Assembly (NCBI RefSeq): GCF_000186245.1 | Contig: NC_014935.1 | Span: forward strand, 1,116,001-1,180,000 | DNA from: Nitratifractor salsuginis DSM 16511 | Lineage (GTDB): Bacteria > Campylobacterota > Campylobacteria > Campylobacterales > Sulfurovaceae | Length of the DNA: 64,000 nucleotides | Reading direction: 5' to 3' | Part shown: positions 25,403 to 33,369 of the stretch, one piece after another | Layout of the letters: every line of letters begins with the position of its first letter | Position numbering within the stretch: the stretch's first letter is position 1 | The notes under the pieces: model-generated | Told to the model about the DNA's origin: nothing | The model's input: the letters and a program-made list of their open reading frames with translations, nothing else | Database searches by the model: none | Made by a program: the position numbers and the translations under genes

Positions 25403-25897
25403 TTATTTGTCATTCATATGCTTCAGGTTCGGACAATCATTTTTGCTCACGTTCACCCGCAAAATCTCATTTTTTCCCGTTTTGTTCAGGTAGCGGTAGC
25501 TTATGTTGATTCCCGCCTGGAGAAAGCGTTTGGCGTTTTGACAGACCCCACGTTTGATCACCGGAGCCATCCGTTCCCGTCCCTCTTTGCGCAGCGCCTC
25601 ATCGCTTTTGGGCCCTGCATCGACTTCGAAGGTATAGATCAGCCTGGTGCCGTTGCTGTCTACGCCCACCAGCGTCGTGTAGGCATCGACCTTCTGGGGA
25701 AGGGTTTCGCGCATCCCCTCCACCGCCTTGCGGACTACATTGAGGTTTTGTTGGCGCATACGGTCCACGCTCAGGTCACCGCCCAGTTGCATCGTGGACT
25801 TGTAAGGGGTCAGAGAGGTACTGGCGACTCCCTGAACCGTTGTGATGCCAAAAAGCAGGGCAAAAAAGGTTGAACGTGCCTTGAAGAGAACTTTCAT
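25403..25897 (-). CDS. Periplasmic hypothetical protein
   Basis: A 164-residue exported protein of unknown function. The signal peptide is MKVLFKARSTFFALLFGITT with cleavage near VQGVAS. The mature part has GGDLSVDRMRQQNLNVVRKA, then a strand pair around TLVGVDSNGTRLIYTFEVD. Two Cys (in RGVCQNAK and NDCPNL) could form a disulfide. ATG 25897 is preceded by AGGAG at five bases, so the longer open frame upstream is unlikely. It lies eight bases after the stop of the RlmB-type gene and is probably co-transcribed with it. Confidence 0.7.
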   Translation of the reverse strand: MKVLFKARSTFFALLFGITTVQGVASTSLTPYKSTMQLGGDLSVDRMRQQNLNVVRKAVEGMRETLPQKVDAYTTLVGVDSNGTRLIYTFEVDAGPKSDEALRKEGRERMAPVIKRGVCQNAKRFLQAGINISYRYLNKTGKNEILRVNVSKNDCPNLKHMNDK

Positions 25898-25905
25898 CGA
25901 TACTC

Positions 25906-26718
25906 CTATGATTTTGAATTTTCGGGGAGGCAAAAGGCCAACAGCGATGCGGTCACCGCCACATTGAGGGATTCCACTCCCCGGTTCATCGGGATGGCGA
26001 TCCGCTCGTCGCTGAGGGCGGCGATCTCCGGGCTGACCCCTTCGCTCTCGTTTCCAAGGATAAATACTTCTCGGGAAGTGGGATCCAGTTTGCGATAATC
26101 GGTCGAAGCGTGGGAATCGAGGGTATAGAGCTTCGCGCCCGCTTCCCGGAAGAGCCGAAGAGTCCCCAAAAGCGAATCGGCCCGGATGATGGGGATCTTG
26201 AAGAGGGTTCCGGCGCTGGCTTTGATGGTCAGGGGCGAGACCAGAGGGGCGTTGCCCTTGGCCGACATCACGATCCCGTCGATCCGTCCCGCCGCGCAGG
26301 AGCGGATGATCATCCCTACATTCTGCGGGTTGGTCACCCGGTCCAGAGCGATGAGGCGGAAGCGCTTATGCTCATTCAAAAAGGCGTCGGGCGTCGTCAG
26401 ATTCTCCAGCACCACATCCAATGCCACCCCCTGGTCTTGCCGGGAATTTTTGGAGATACGGGAGAGGGCCTTTTTCTCGTGGGTGCGGATCTCGATCCCC
26501 CGCTTTTTGGCCAAAGCCACCATTCGGTCGAGCTGTTTGGAGGGCTTATTACTCTCACTCAAATGCAGCCTATGGATCTGAAGCGAAGGATCTTCCAGTG
26601 CTTCGAGCACCGGATTCCGACCGTAGATTGTCAGGACTTTTTCATAAAAGCTTTTTTTCTCCTCATAGGAGACGAGCGTTGTGCGTTGTGCGTTGTGCGT
26701 TGAGTTTTTTTCAGCCAT
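25906..26718 (-). CDS. rlmB: TrmH-family RNA 2'-O-methyltransferase, RlmB-like
   Basis: A 270-residue SPOUT methyltransferase. The N-terminal substrate-binding domain begins YGRNPVLEALED. The SPOUT core shows RLIALDRVTNPQNVGMIIRS (motif 1), LGNESEGVSPEI (motif 2) and IPMNRGVESLNVAVTAS (motif 3), which together form the knot that binds SAM. RlmB makes Gm2251 in 23S rRNA. The first 25 residues before YGRNPV are unusual: their codons contain the GCGTTGT heptamer array and a hairpin, so the N-terminus is an add-on of repeat DNA. No in-frame start lies closer to YGRNPV. The start overlaps the end of a broken upstream gene by eight bases. Confidence 0.85.
   Translation of the reverse strand: MAEKNSTHNAQRTTLVSYEEKKSFYEKVLTIYGRNPVLEALEDPSLQIHRLHLSESNKPSKQLDRMVALAKKRGIEIRTHEKKALSRISKNSRQDQGVALDVVLENLTTPDAFLNEHKRFRLIALDRVTNPQNVGMIIRSCAAGRIDGIVMSAKGNAPLVSPLTIKASAGTLFKIPIIRADSLLGTLRLFREAGAKLYTLDSHASTDYRKLDPTSREVFILGNESEGVSPEIAALSDERIAIPMNRGVESLNVAVTASLLAFCLPENSKS
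26658..26672. repeat. Perfect hairpin beside heptamer array
   Basis: TCTCCT, loop CAT, AGGAGA: a 6-bp stem inside the first codons of the RlmB-type gene, three bases from the GCGTTGT array. Confidence 0.7.
26676..26703. repeat. Heptamer array, unit GCGTTGT x4
   Basis: Three perfect copies of GCGTTGT and a fourth ending in A. It lies within the N-terminal codons of the RlmB-type gene (residues 6-15, encoding STHNAQRTT on the minus strand). The unit is related to CAACGCT of the arrays at 27070 and 36770 read on the other strand. Confidence 0.95.
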
Positions 26719-27053
26719 AGTTTTTCTTGAGCCCCATTAGCATACGAGAGAGTTCATCTGTCTCTTTCACCCATCGCATACCTTCTTTTCTATCGATATA
26801 TGCTATCTCTATTCCGATATAGGTTTGAGTGATGAACTCTGCGGCAGAGCCCCTTGCAATCTCTCTCTATAAAACGAACTTTTTCTCGATTGGAATCTTT
26901 TTCAATCCCCTCGGCAATATTGCTTGCAATCGATAATGCGCTTCGGGTGATCTGATCTTTGAACGCGAAATCTCTCAACTCCGATAGATGTCTGTAAACA
27001 TCAACACTGAGACGGCAGGCTCTTTTCCAGACATCCAAACGTTCACATTTCAT
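26711..27053 (-). pseudogene. Frameshifted four-helix-bundle (S23-like) protein gene
   Basis: The first frame reads MKCERLDVWKRACRLSVDVY then SALSIASNIAEGIEKDSNRE, the hallmark of the S23/four-helix-bundle family. It leaves frame at a GA-repeat run near 26875-26885. The next frame restores the family: ARGSAAEFITQTYIGIEIAY and on to a stop at 26711. The joined gene is 343 bases, which is one more than a multiple of three. FIEIARGS would be restored by removing four bases (two GA units). Family members are encoded in 23S rRNA intervening sequences or as stand-alone genes, with mostly unknown roles. It may be phase-variable rather than dead. Confidence 0.75.
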
Positions 27054-27069
27054 ACTACTGCTACTTTCT

Positions 27070-27097
27070 CAACACTCAACACTCAACGCTCAGCTCT
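27070..27097. repeat. Heptamer array, unit CAACACT x4
   Basis: CAACACT, CAACACT, CAACGCT, CAGCTCT. The degenerating order matches the array at 36770-36797, which ends with the same two units. It lies upstream of the broken four-helix-bundle gene. Confidence 0.95.
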
Positions 27098-27112
27098 CTC
27101 CTGGCGTCTCCG

Positions 27113-27131
27113 ATGCTCGCTTCGCGCGCAT
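27113..27131. repeat. Hairpin with TTC loop beside heptamer array
   Basis: ATGCTCGC, loop TTC, GCGCGCAT pairs at seven of eight positions. It lies 15 bases after the CAACACT array. Confidence 0.5.
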
Positions 27132-27155
27132 AAACGGATCGCCGTGCGGACCTAC

Positions 27156-27177
27156 AAACGACACGCAGGTGTCGTTT
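27156..27177. terminator. Hairpin directly after fabI
   Basis: AAACGACAC, loop GCAG, GTGTCGTTT: a perfect 9-bp stem two bases beyond the fabI stop on the minus strand. The stem is AT-flanked at its base but no long U-run follows. It may end or stabilise the fabI transcript. Confidence 0.55.
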
Positions 27178-27179
27178 GC

Positions 27180-28007
27180 TCAACGGTCCTCCCCATTCCA
27201 CGCGATATGGGGCTTGCCGTTCTCGTCAAACTCCACCGCCGGCATCCCCATAATATTGAATCCACCGTCGACATAGTGGATTTCACCGGTCACGGCGCTG
27301 GAGAGATCACTGACGAGGTACATTCCGCTGTTACCCACCTCTTCGATGGTGATGTTGCGTTTGAGGGGGGCGTGGGCGGCGTTCCATTTGAGCATAAAGG
27401 AGAAATCCCCGATCCCGGCGGCGGCCAGGGTCTTGATGGGGCCGGCGCTGATGGCGTTGACCCGGATCCCGTCACGGCCCAGGTCTTCGGCCATATACTT
27501 GACGGTCATCTCCAGAGCCGCTTTGGCAACCCCCATCAGGTTGTAGTTGGGGATGTATTTGACTCCGCCGTAATAGGTCAGTGTCAGCACGGCGCTTTTG
27601 TCGCTGAGGATCGGCTTGAGCTCCCGGGTCACTTCGATCAGAGAGTAGACGGAGATATCCATCGCGACGTTGAAGGCCTCTTTGGAGATATCGGTGAAGT
27701 GACCGCTGAGCCCCTCTTTGGGGGCGAAGGCGATGGAGTGGACGATGAAATCGATCTGCCCGAAATCCCGCTCCAGGGATTCCCTCAGCGCTTTGATCTC
27801 TTCGGGTTTGCTCACATCGCAGGGGTAGAGGCGCTCGGCACACCCCAGCTCTTCGGCGATGGGTGCGAGCTTCTTCTCGAAACGTTCATTGAGATAGGTG
27901 ATGGCCAGCTCGGCCCCCTGATCCCGGCACGCTTTGGCGATCCCGTAGGCGATGGACTTTTTGTTGGCGATCCCCAGGACGATCCCCTTTTTTCCCTTCA
28001 TCAGCAT
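27180..28007 (-). CDS. fabI: Enoyl-ACP reductase (FabI)
   Basis: A 275-residue short-chain dehydrogenase-type enzyme that reduces trans-2-enoyl-ACP with NAD(P)H in the last step of fatty acid elongation. GIVLGIANKKSIAYGIAKA is the FabI cofactor-binding start. The catalytic Tyr-x6-Lys is seen in YNLMGVAKAALE. Other family segments are GGVKYIPNYN and RVNAISAGPIKTLAA. I chose ATG 28007 because AAGGAGAG lies five bases upstream. Length is normal. Confidence 0.95.
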   Translation of the reverse strand: MLMKGKKGIVLGIANKKSIAYGIAKACRDQGAELAITYLNERFEKKLAPIAEELGCAERLYPCDVSKPEEIKALRESLERDFGQIDFIVHSIAFAPKEGLSGHFTDISKEAFNVAMDISVYSLIEVTRELKPILSDKSAVLTLTYYGGVKYIPNYNLMGVAKAALEMTVKYMAEDLGRDGIRVNAISAGPIKTLAAAGIGDFSFMLKWNAAHAPLKRNITIEEVGNSGMYLVSDLSSAVTGEIHYVDGGFNIMGMPAVEFDENGKPHIAWNGEDR

Positions 28008-28076
28008 CGATACTCTCCTTGTGGTCAAATGGCGTTATTCTAACATAAGGCTGCTTCCCGCAACGTAAGCTTTCGC

Positions 28077-28544
28077 TTAGCGTCTCAAAGTGGCGATCAG
28101 CCGCTTGGGCTGCTGCAGCAACTCCAGTGCCCGAGCGATGTCAGGCACCAGGAGATCGGCGGCATTGAGCGCCCGAATGCTGAGCCCCTCTTCGCCCAAT
28201 ACGGCGATCCCCAGACCCGCTCGCTCCAGCATCGCCGCATCGTTGTTGCCGTTGCCTATGGCTATAACCCCTTCTGCCCCCAGACGCTCGACAACAGCCG
28301 CCTTCTCGGCGGTATGATCCTGACTCTGCAGAATATGCAGCGTCACCGGCAGTCCCGAGAGCTCCTCGGCCACCGTACCGAAGGTATCGGCGGTGAGGAC
28401 ATAGAGCTTGAGCGAAAGGGCCAGATCTTCCAACTGCCAGGTGAGCTCCTCTTTGAAGCGGCCGTCGAGGGCGACGGTGCCGTTATAGTCCAGGACCAGC
28501 GTATGGAGATCGAGGGTTTTATATTTAGGAATATCAACCAGCAT
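28077..28544 (-). CDS. HAD-family hydrolase, soluble P-type-ATPase-like
   Basis: A 155-residue HAD phosphatase-fold protein. Motif I is LDYNGTVALDG with the nucleophile D19 and Asn in place of the usual second Asp. Motif III/IV is IAIGNGNNDAAMLERAGLGI. The DYNGT form is that of COG4087 'soluble P-type ATPase' proteins, whose substrate is unknown. GGGAGG lies before ATG 28544, inside the end of recN (11-base overlap), so it is translated from the recN transcript. Confidence 0.8.
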   Translation of the reverse strand: MLVDIPKYKTLDLHTLVLDYNGTVALDGRFKEELTWQLEDLALSLKLYVLTADTFGTVAEELSGLPVTLHILQSQDHTAEKAAVVERLGAEGVIAIGNGNNDAAMLERAGLGIAVLGEEGLSIRALNAADLLVPDIARALELLQQPKRLIATLRR

Positions 28545-30081
28545 TCTGCGCCTCCCTGTAGAGTTTTTCGGCAAAGGCCGTCGCTTCGGCATCGGCCTTC
28601 TCCCCGCCCACGATCCGGGCGATCTCCCGGATCCGTTCCGGGGCTTCCAGACTTCGTGCCCGGCTGCGATCCCCCTCTTTGTTCACGAGGATGTGTTGAT
28701 GGGCACGGGCACTGAGATGGGGCTGATGGCTGATGGCAAAGACTTGATAGACCGAAGCCAGACGGGTGATCATCTCGGCGATGGCGATCGATTCGTCCCC
28801 GCTGACGTTGGCATCGATCTCATCAAGAAAGATCACCCCCTCCCCCGGGGCCGTCCCAAGGGCGGTAGCCGCCAGCAGGGCCAGGCGCAGGCGATTGAAC
28901 TCCCCGCCGCTGAGCGTCGCCACCGTCGAGCGGTTGGTCAACTCCAGGCCGACCCGATCGACCCCCGCAGAGCCGAGCGCACAATGCTCGAAGGTAAAGC
29001 GGACACCGGGGAGCTTGAGGCGTTCCAGATTGGGGGCCATCGCCTTGGCCACCGCTTCAGCCTCAGCCTGGCGCCGGAGCGAAATCTCTCCGGCCAGCTT
29101 CCCGAGTGCCTGCTCCTCCGCTTCCAAAAAGGCTTCCAGCGCACTTTTGTCCTCCTCGATATGCTCGAAGCCGGCGAGTTTCTGCGCCTTCTCATCCCGA
29201 TAACGCAGCGCCTCTTCGATGGAGCCGTGACGGGTAATGAGACCGCTCAGCTGCTCCAAACGGTCCAGGATCTGCTCCACATCCAGCTCGGCCAACTCTT
29301 CGGCCAGGTTTTCGATATCTTCGAAATCGCTCCGCAGCTGGTTCATCGTATCGCTGAAATAGCTGCCGTCCTTGCCCATCAACTCGAAGACCTCGTCCAC
29401 GGCCCCTTCCAGCTCAAAAATCGTCGAGGCCCGATCCATCGCTTCGCGGATCCGGTCGATCCGGGAGAGCCGCTGTTTGATCTCCAGGAGCTCCTCATAC
29501 TCCCCCTCTTTGGGTGCGACGGCATCGATCCGCTCGATCTCGAAACGCAGAAATTCGATCCGCTCACGCATCTGCCGTTCTTTGGCTTCGATCGCGTCCA
29601 ACTCCGCCCGCTTCGCGGCATATTGGGCATAACGCCGGGAAAACTCCTCCAAGATCCGGGTATATCCGGCATCTTTGGCCCCCAAAGCCCGATCGAGCAG
29701 TTCCAGCAGCACTTCACTCTCGAGCCCGCCCCGATCCCGGACACTCAACGTCCGGAAATAGGGAGCCAGCATCGAGGAGAGGGCCTTTTTGGAAATCTTT
29801 TGCCCCTCGAGATAATAGGCGACCCTCCCCTTGCGCAGGGTTTTGACCGAGAGGATCTCATCGAGCGCGTAGGCTTCACTCTCCAGACCCTCCGGACGGT
29901 CAAACTCCATTTCACAAAGGGCCGCCTCGGCGCTGCCGTGCCCCAGAGCCGCCAGCATCGCCCCCATCAAGACCGACTTCCCCGCCCCGCTGGGCCCGGT
30001 AAAGACCACCAGCCCCGGAGCGAACTCCAGCTCCACCTCGTCGAAACCGAGCAAATCTTTAAGATAAAGGCGATGAATCAT
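28534..30081 (-). CDS. recN: DNA repair protein RecN
   Basis: A 515-residue SMC-like ATPase that tethers DNA near double-strand breaks. Walker A GPSGAGKS is at residues 29-36. A central coiled coil of about 300 residues follows. The signature is TLSGGEFNRLRLALLAA and the Walker B region is VIFLDEIDANVSGDES. It is a little shorter than E. coli RecN, as usual in this group. It is followed by, and overlaps, the HAD gene. The noncoding region upstream carries several heptamer arrays. Confidence 0.93.
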   Translation of the reverse strand: MIHRLYLKDLLGFDEVELEFAPGLVVFTGPSGAGKSVLMGAMLAALGHGSAEAALCEMEFDRPEGLESEAYALDEILSVKTLRKGRVAYYLEGQKISKKALSSMLAPYFRTLSVRDRGGLESEVLLELLDRALGAKDAGYTRILEEFSRRYAQYAAKRAELDAIEAKERQMRERIEFLRFEIERIDAVAPKEGEYEELLEIKQRLSRIDRIREAMDRASTIFELEGAVDEVFELMGKDGSYFSDTMNQLRSDFEDIENLAEELAELDVEQILDRLEQLSGLITRHGSIEEALRYRDEKAQKLAGFEHIEEDKSALEAFLEAEEQALGKLAGEISLRRQAEAEAVAKAMAPNLERLKLPGVRFTFEHCALGSAGVDRVGLELTNRSTVATLSGGEFNRLRLALLAATALGTAPGEGVIFLDEIDANVSGDESIAIAEMITRLASVYQVFAISHQPHLSARAHQHILVNKEGDRSRARSLEAPERIREIARIVGGEKADAEATAFAEKLYREAQNAG

Positions 30082-30097
30082 TCAAACTCCGTTTGAA

Positions 30098-30142
30098 AAG
30101 TCGCAAGTCGCAAGCACGGGGCTTCGCCCCTCAAGTCGCAAG
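30098..30142. repeat. Heptamer array AAGTCGC with embedded hairpin
   Basis: Two copies of AAGTCGC and a partial one, then the hairpin GGGGC-TTC-GCCCC (30118-30130), then another AAGTCGC plus AAG. The hairpin is thus inserted in the array. It lies between nadK and recN. Confidence 0.85.
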
Positions 30143-30208
30143 ATTTTTGGACAATGAATATTTGGGATTGATTGTCATCATTCAAAGTTATTATTTTGCT
30201 GTTCATCA

Positions 30209-30225
30209 ATCCAAAATCCAAAATC
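30209..30225. repeat. Heptamer array, unit ATCCAAA x2.4
   Basis: Two copies of ATCCAAA and ATC. The same unit forms the four-copy array inside pdxA. Confidence 0.85.
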
Positions 30226-30242
30226 ATCACTTCTCCATCATT

Positions 30243-30278
30243 CGGTTACTCGGTTGCTCATTACTCGGTTACTCATTA
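30243..30278. repeat. Mixed 7/8-mer array CGGTTACT/CATTACT
   Basis: The order is CGGTTACT, CGGTTGCT, CATTACT, CGGTTACT, CATTA. It combines the unit of the array at 35706 with that of the array at 15739. It ends four bases before the nadK stop codon on the minus strand. Confidence 0.9.
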
Positions 30279-30281
30279 TTT

Positions 30282-31160
30282 TCACCAGTTCCTGTCTCCC
30301 CAATGAAGCTTGTCCCGCAAAACAGAAAAATAGTTCCTCTCCTGGCGGTGAAGCAGCCGGGCATCCTCTTTGGCGACGGAGATGAAGACCCGATCCCCCT
30401 CTTCGATCTCGTAACGCTCCTGTCCGTCGATGGTGGCGATGGCTTCATATTTTTCAGTATCAAGCTCGATGGCGAAATCGGCGGGGACCACCAAGGGCCG
30501 CTGGTTGGTCAGGGAATGGGCCAGGACGGGGGTGAGGATAAAGGCCCGGGTCAGGGGATAGACCACCGGGCCTCCGGCAGCCAGGTTGTAGGCGGTGGAA
30601 CCCGTCGGTGTGGAGATGATGAGCCCGTCGCCGCGATAGGTGTTGAAACGCTCCTCTTCGATGGAGGCGTTGACGATGACCATCTTGGAGGGGATGGGGC
30701 TGCTGACTACCACGTCGTTGAGGGCGAAGAACTCCACCTTGGCCCCCGACGCCTTCTCGATATGGCCGGCGATCATCAGGCGGCAGTCGATGCGGTAGCG
30801 CCCGTCGAAGAGCTGGTCGAGAAAGATCGGCACCTCCTCGATGGTCACGTCGGCCAGAAAACCCAGGTTCCCGGCATTGATCCCCACCACCGGTTTGTGC
30901 CAGGGGTAGCTGCGCCGCACGAGGGAGAGAAGCGTTCCGTCTCCACCCAGGGAGACCAGGAAATCACTCTCTTCGCACATCTTCTCAAAGGGAGTCCCCC
31001 GCTCGCCGATCATCGCGGCGGAGCGCTCCGCCAATGCCACGCGGATCCCCCGCTCTTCGAAAAGTTTCCGGATCTCCTGGAAGATCGGTTTGATCTCCGG
31101 AGAATCGGGTTTGAGAACGAAACCGGCCGATTCGATCTTCTGCAATCGATCCTTATTCAT
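30282..31160 (-). CDS. nadK: NAD kinase
   Basis: A 292-residue enzyme that phosphorylates NAD to NADP. The catalytic GGDGT is at residues 72-76. Further conserved segments are GINAGNLGFLADV and STPTGSTAYNLAAGGP. Length is normal for the bacterial family. It lies 35 bases downstream of the exonuclease III gene and is probably co-transcribed with it. Confidence 0.95.
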   Translation of the reverse strand: MNKDRLQKIESAGFVLKPDSPEIKPIFQEIRKLFEERGIRVALAERSAAMIGERGTPFEKMCEESDFLVSLGGDGTLLSLVRRSYPWHKPVVGINAGNLGFLADVTIEEVPIFLDQLFDGRYRIDCRLMIAGHIEKASGAKVEFFALNDVVVSSPIPSKMVIVNASIEEERFNTYRGDGLIISTPTGSTAYNLAAGGPVVYPLTRAFILTPVLAHSLTNQRPLVVPADFAIELDTEKYEAIATIDGQERYEIEEGDRVFISVAKEDARLLHRQERNYFSVLRDKLHWGDRNW

Positions 31161-31195
31161 TATACTTCCTTGATATTTACAAATATTTCAGCCGA

Positions 31196-31972
31196 CTACT
31201 TGGCCAATCGCAGTGAAACCGGAGCGTGATCGCTCCCCTCGATCTCCGCCAGAATGTCGGCGTCGAGGATACGCTCCTTGAGATCTTTGGAGACGAAGAA
31301 GTAATCGATCCTCCAGCCCACATTCCTCTCTCTGGCTTTGGTGCGCATAGACCACCAGCTGTACCGCTCCGGTTCGTCTCCGTGGATATAGCGGAAGGTA
31401 TCGATGTATCCGTGCTCGATCAGCTTGTCGATCCAGGCCCGCTCCACAGGCAGGAAGCCCGAGATACCTTCGTTCTCCTTGGGCCGGGCCAGGTCGATGG
31501 GGCGATGGGCGGTGTTGACATCCCCGCAGAAGATGATCGACATCCCCTTTTTGCGCAATCCCTCGATATGCTCGAAGAAGCGGTCATAAAACTCCAGTTT
31601 GTAGGCCAGGCGCTCTTCGTTGCGCTTGCCGTTGGGGAAATAGACATTGAAGAAGGCGATCTTATCGAAGTGGATCTCGTTGATCCGCCCCTCTTTGAGA
31701 ATGTCCACCTCGTAGCAGGGGGAGTAGTATTCCGGCTCCAGATCCGTAAAGAGCGCTACCCCCGACTGCCCCTTTTTGTGGGAACTGCTGACATAGCGAT
31801 GGGCATAACGGTGTTCGAAAAGATCCTCGGGGAATTGATCCTCTTCCGCCTTGACCTCCTGCAATCCCAGGATATGGGGCGGCTCTTTGTCCACCCACTT
31901 CAATGCGCCCTTTTTGGCGACCGAACGGATCCCGTTGACGTTCCAGGAGACAAAATAGTAATGATCCGGCAT
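31196..31972 (-). CDS. xth: Exonuclease III (AP endonuclease)
   Basis: A 258-residue ExoIII/EEP-family nuclease of base-excision repair that cuts at abasic sites. Conserved parts are SWNVNGIRS, LGLQEVKAEE, FFNVYFPNGKRN, FCGDVNTAH and the closing EGSDHAPVSL. The Mg-binding Glu is in QEVK and the catalytic Asp-His in SDHAP. Two ATGs are possible: 31978 has GGAG only two bases away, so 31972, eight bases away, is better. Confidence 0.93.
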   Translation of the reverse strand: MPDHYYFVSWNVNGIRSVAKKGALKWVDKEPPHILGLQEVKAEEDQFPEDLFEHRYAHRYVSSSHKKGQSGVALFTDLEPEYYSPCYEVDILKEGRINEIHFDKIAFFNVYFPNGKRNEERLAYKLEFYDRFFEHIEGLRKKGMSIIFCGDVNTAHRPIDLARPKENEGISGFLPVERAWIDKLIEHGYIDTFRYIHGDEPERYSWWSMRTKARERNVGWRIDYFFVSKDLKERILDADILAEIEGSDHAPVSLRLAK

Positions 31973-31978
31973 TCTCAT

Positions 31979-32335
31979 TGCTCCGTTTTATAGTATTTGA
32001 TGTAATAGATAGTTATCAACGCAACCGACATCTCACGCCAGACCACGTTTTCACTTGATAGCTCTGGCAGTCGCAAATATGAGAAGCGTAAGCAAAGGAT
32101 AACTGCTTATCCTTTGTAGCTTCGGAACCGAAATGGTCGGAGCGAAGCAAAGCCATAAAGGAGGGTGCCTCTTCGAGGTTGAGTGCTCCTTTGTCGCCAT
32201 CAAGTGAAAACTCCGCGTTATGTGTCAGCGAAGCTACTTGATTTATAATGAATTATAGCGGATATGTCAGGAGAGAGGCGGGAATATCACTTTGTGCAAG
32301 TTTTGCTATGCTCTCGAAAAAAAAGGGAAACAGAT
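31979..32335. other. Noncoding stretch holding a cloverleaf-like element
   Basis: There are 357 bases without a convincing gene, between the divergent xth and methyltransferase genes. Most of it is occupied by the structured element at 32028-32223. To the right is TATAAT-GA-ATTATA near 32244, a palindromic AT block that could hold the promoter of the methyltransferase gene. Confidence 0.6.
32028..32223. ncRNA. Cloverleaf-like inverted-repeat element
   Basis: The outer arms TTTTCACTTGAT (32048-32059) and ATCAAGTGAAAA (32199-32210) are a perfect 12-bp inverted repeat. The stem continues imperfectly outward: ACGC (32035) with GCGT (32215), ACAT (32028) with ATGT (32220). Inside are three hairpins. 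CAAAGGATAA pairs with TTATCCTTTG (32093-32116). GCTTCG pairs with CGAAGC (32119-32148) with inner ACC/GGT. AAAGGAG pairs with CTCCTTT (32157-32192) with inner CCTC/GAGG. It may be a structured RNA, a folded single-strand recombination site or a small non-autonomous mobile element. Only one copy is seen in the window. Confidence 0.55.
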
Positions 32336-32920
32336 ATGGCACAGAAAGATCAGGAGAAATGGGATCGAAAATATATGGAGAATCCCCGGCTGCGCACGCC
32401 CCGTCCTCCGGCGAAGTCCCTGGAGCGGCTCCCGGCCCATCAACCGGGTCTGGCCCTGGATCTTGCCTGCGGAACGGGGCGCAATACCCTCGCCCTCGCC
32501 CGCCGGGGCTGGCAAGTCGATGCCGTCGACCTGTCGCCCGTCGCCCTGCAAATCCTCACCGAACAGGCTCAGCAAAGCGGCCTCGCCGATCGGATCCGTA
32601 CTTCGATGGAGGATCTGGATACCTTCAGCGCTCCCGAGGAGCACTACGATCTGATCCTGATGACCAATTACCTCGACCGGGAGCTGATCGAGCGGATAAT
32701 CCCGGCTTTGAAACGTGGCGGAATTTTCGTCGTCGAAACCTATATGCAGCATCCCGACAATGAAAAGCCCAACGGCAATCCGGACTATCTCCTGCAACCC
32801 GGAGAGCTCCCCAGACTCCTGGGAATCGAATTCGAGCTGCTTCACTATGAAGAGTTCTGGAACGAGGATTACGAAATGTATCGGATGCGCAAGGCGGGGG
32901 TCGTCGGAAAAAAGAGATGA
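32336..32920 (+). CDS. TehB-like SAM-dependent methyltransferase
   Basis: A 194-residue class I methyltransferase. It opens MAQKDQEKWDRKYMENP, a typical start for the small TehB/thiopurine-like group, with motif I DLACGTGRNTLALARRG, then DAVDLSPVAL and HYDLILMTNYLDR. It closes with HYEEFWNEDYEMYRMRKAG. AAGGG precedes ATG 32336; the frame is open further upstream without homology. The substrate is not known. It converges with rlpA. Confidence 0.85.
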   Translation: MAQKDQEKWDRKYMENPRLRTPRPPAKSLERLPAHQPGLALDLACGTGRNTLALARRGWQVDAVDLSPVALQILTEQAQQSGLADRIRTSMEDLDTFSAPEEHYDLILMTNYLDRELIERIIPALKRGGIFVVETYMQHPDNEKPNGNPDYLLQPGELPRLLGIEFELLHYEEFWNEDYEMYRMRKAGVVGKKR

Positions 32921-32947
32921 TCTCAGAGGGTAAAAGAAACTTGGGGT

Positions 32948-33325
32948 CTAATTCCCCAGGACCTCCAGGCGCACTGGGGCGACCCCCCGGCTACCCATCC
33001 CGATGCGGCGGGCCGCTTCGTCGCTGAGATCGATGATGCGCCCCTTGACGAAGGGGCCCCGGTCGTTGATGCGGACGGTGACGCTTTTGCCCGTGGAGAG
33101 CAGCGTCACCCTCACCCGGGTACCGAAAGGGAGGGTTTTGTGGGCGGCGGTCATTGCCTTGTTGTGAAAGATCTCCCCGCTGGCGGTGCGCCGCCCTTCC
33201 CACTCCGGGCCATAGTGTGAAGCCAACCCGACGTAGAAGCGGCGCGCTTTCGGCCGGGGAGATTCGCCGCAGCCCCATAGGGTCGAAATGAAAATCAGAA
33301 TGATAAGAGAAAAGAGACGTGGCAT
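32948..33325 (-). CDS. rlpA: RlpA-like septal lipoprotein
   Basis: A 125-residue lipoprotein with signal peptide and lipobox LWGC (C19). The double-psi beta-barrel has [34 protein letters not shown] and [18 protein letters not shown]. RlpA proteins bind denuded glycan strands or cleave them as lytic transglycosylases. This form lacks a SPOR domain, so it is a minimal version. It is 44 bases downstream of argG on the same strand. Confidence 0.9.
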   Translation of the reverse strand: MPRLFSLIILIFISTLWGCGESPRPKARRFYVGLASHYGPEWEGRRTASGEIFHNKAMTAAHKTLPFGTRVRVTLLSTGKSVTVRINDRGPFVKGRIIDLSDEAARRIGMGSRGVAPVRLEVLGN

Positions 33326-33369
33326 ACGCAGAGTTTAGCCAAAGAGCCTTACTTGCAGGCTCCGGAAGA

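Noticed and set aside
26711-27053. The four-helix-bundle gene as the accessory protein of a diversity-generating retroelement
   Set aside because: No reverse transcriptase, template repeat or variable repeat is found in the window.
32028-32223. The cloverleaf element as an integron attC site
   Set aside because: GTTATGT at the right end only loosely resembles an R box, the left partner is degraded, and there is no integrase or cassette series. It remains only a possibility.
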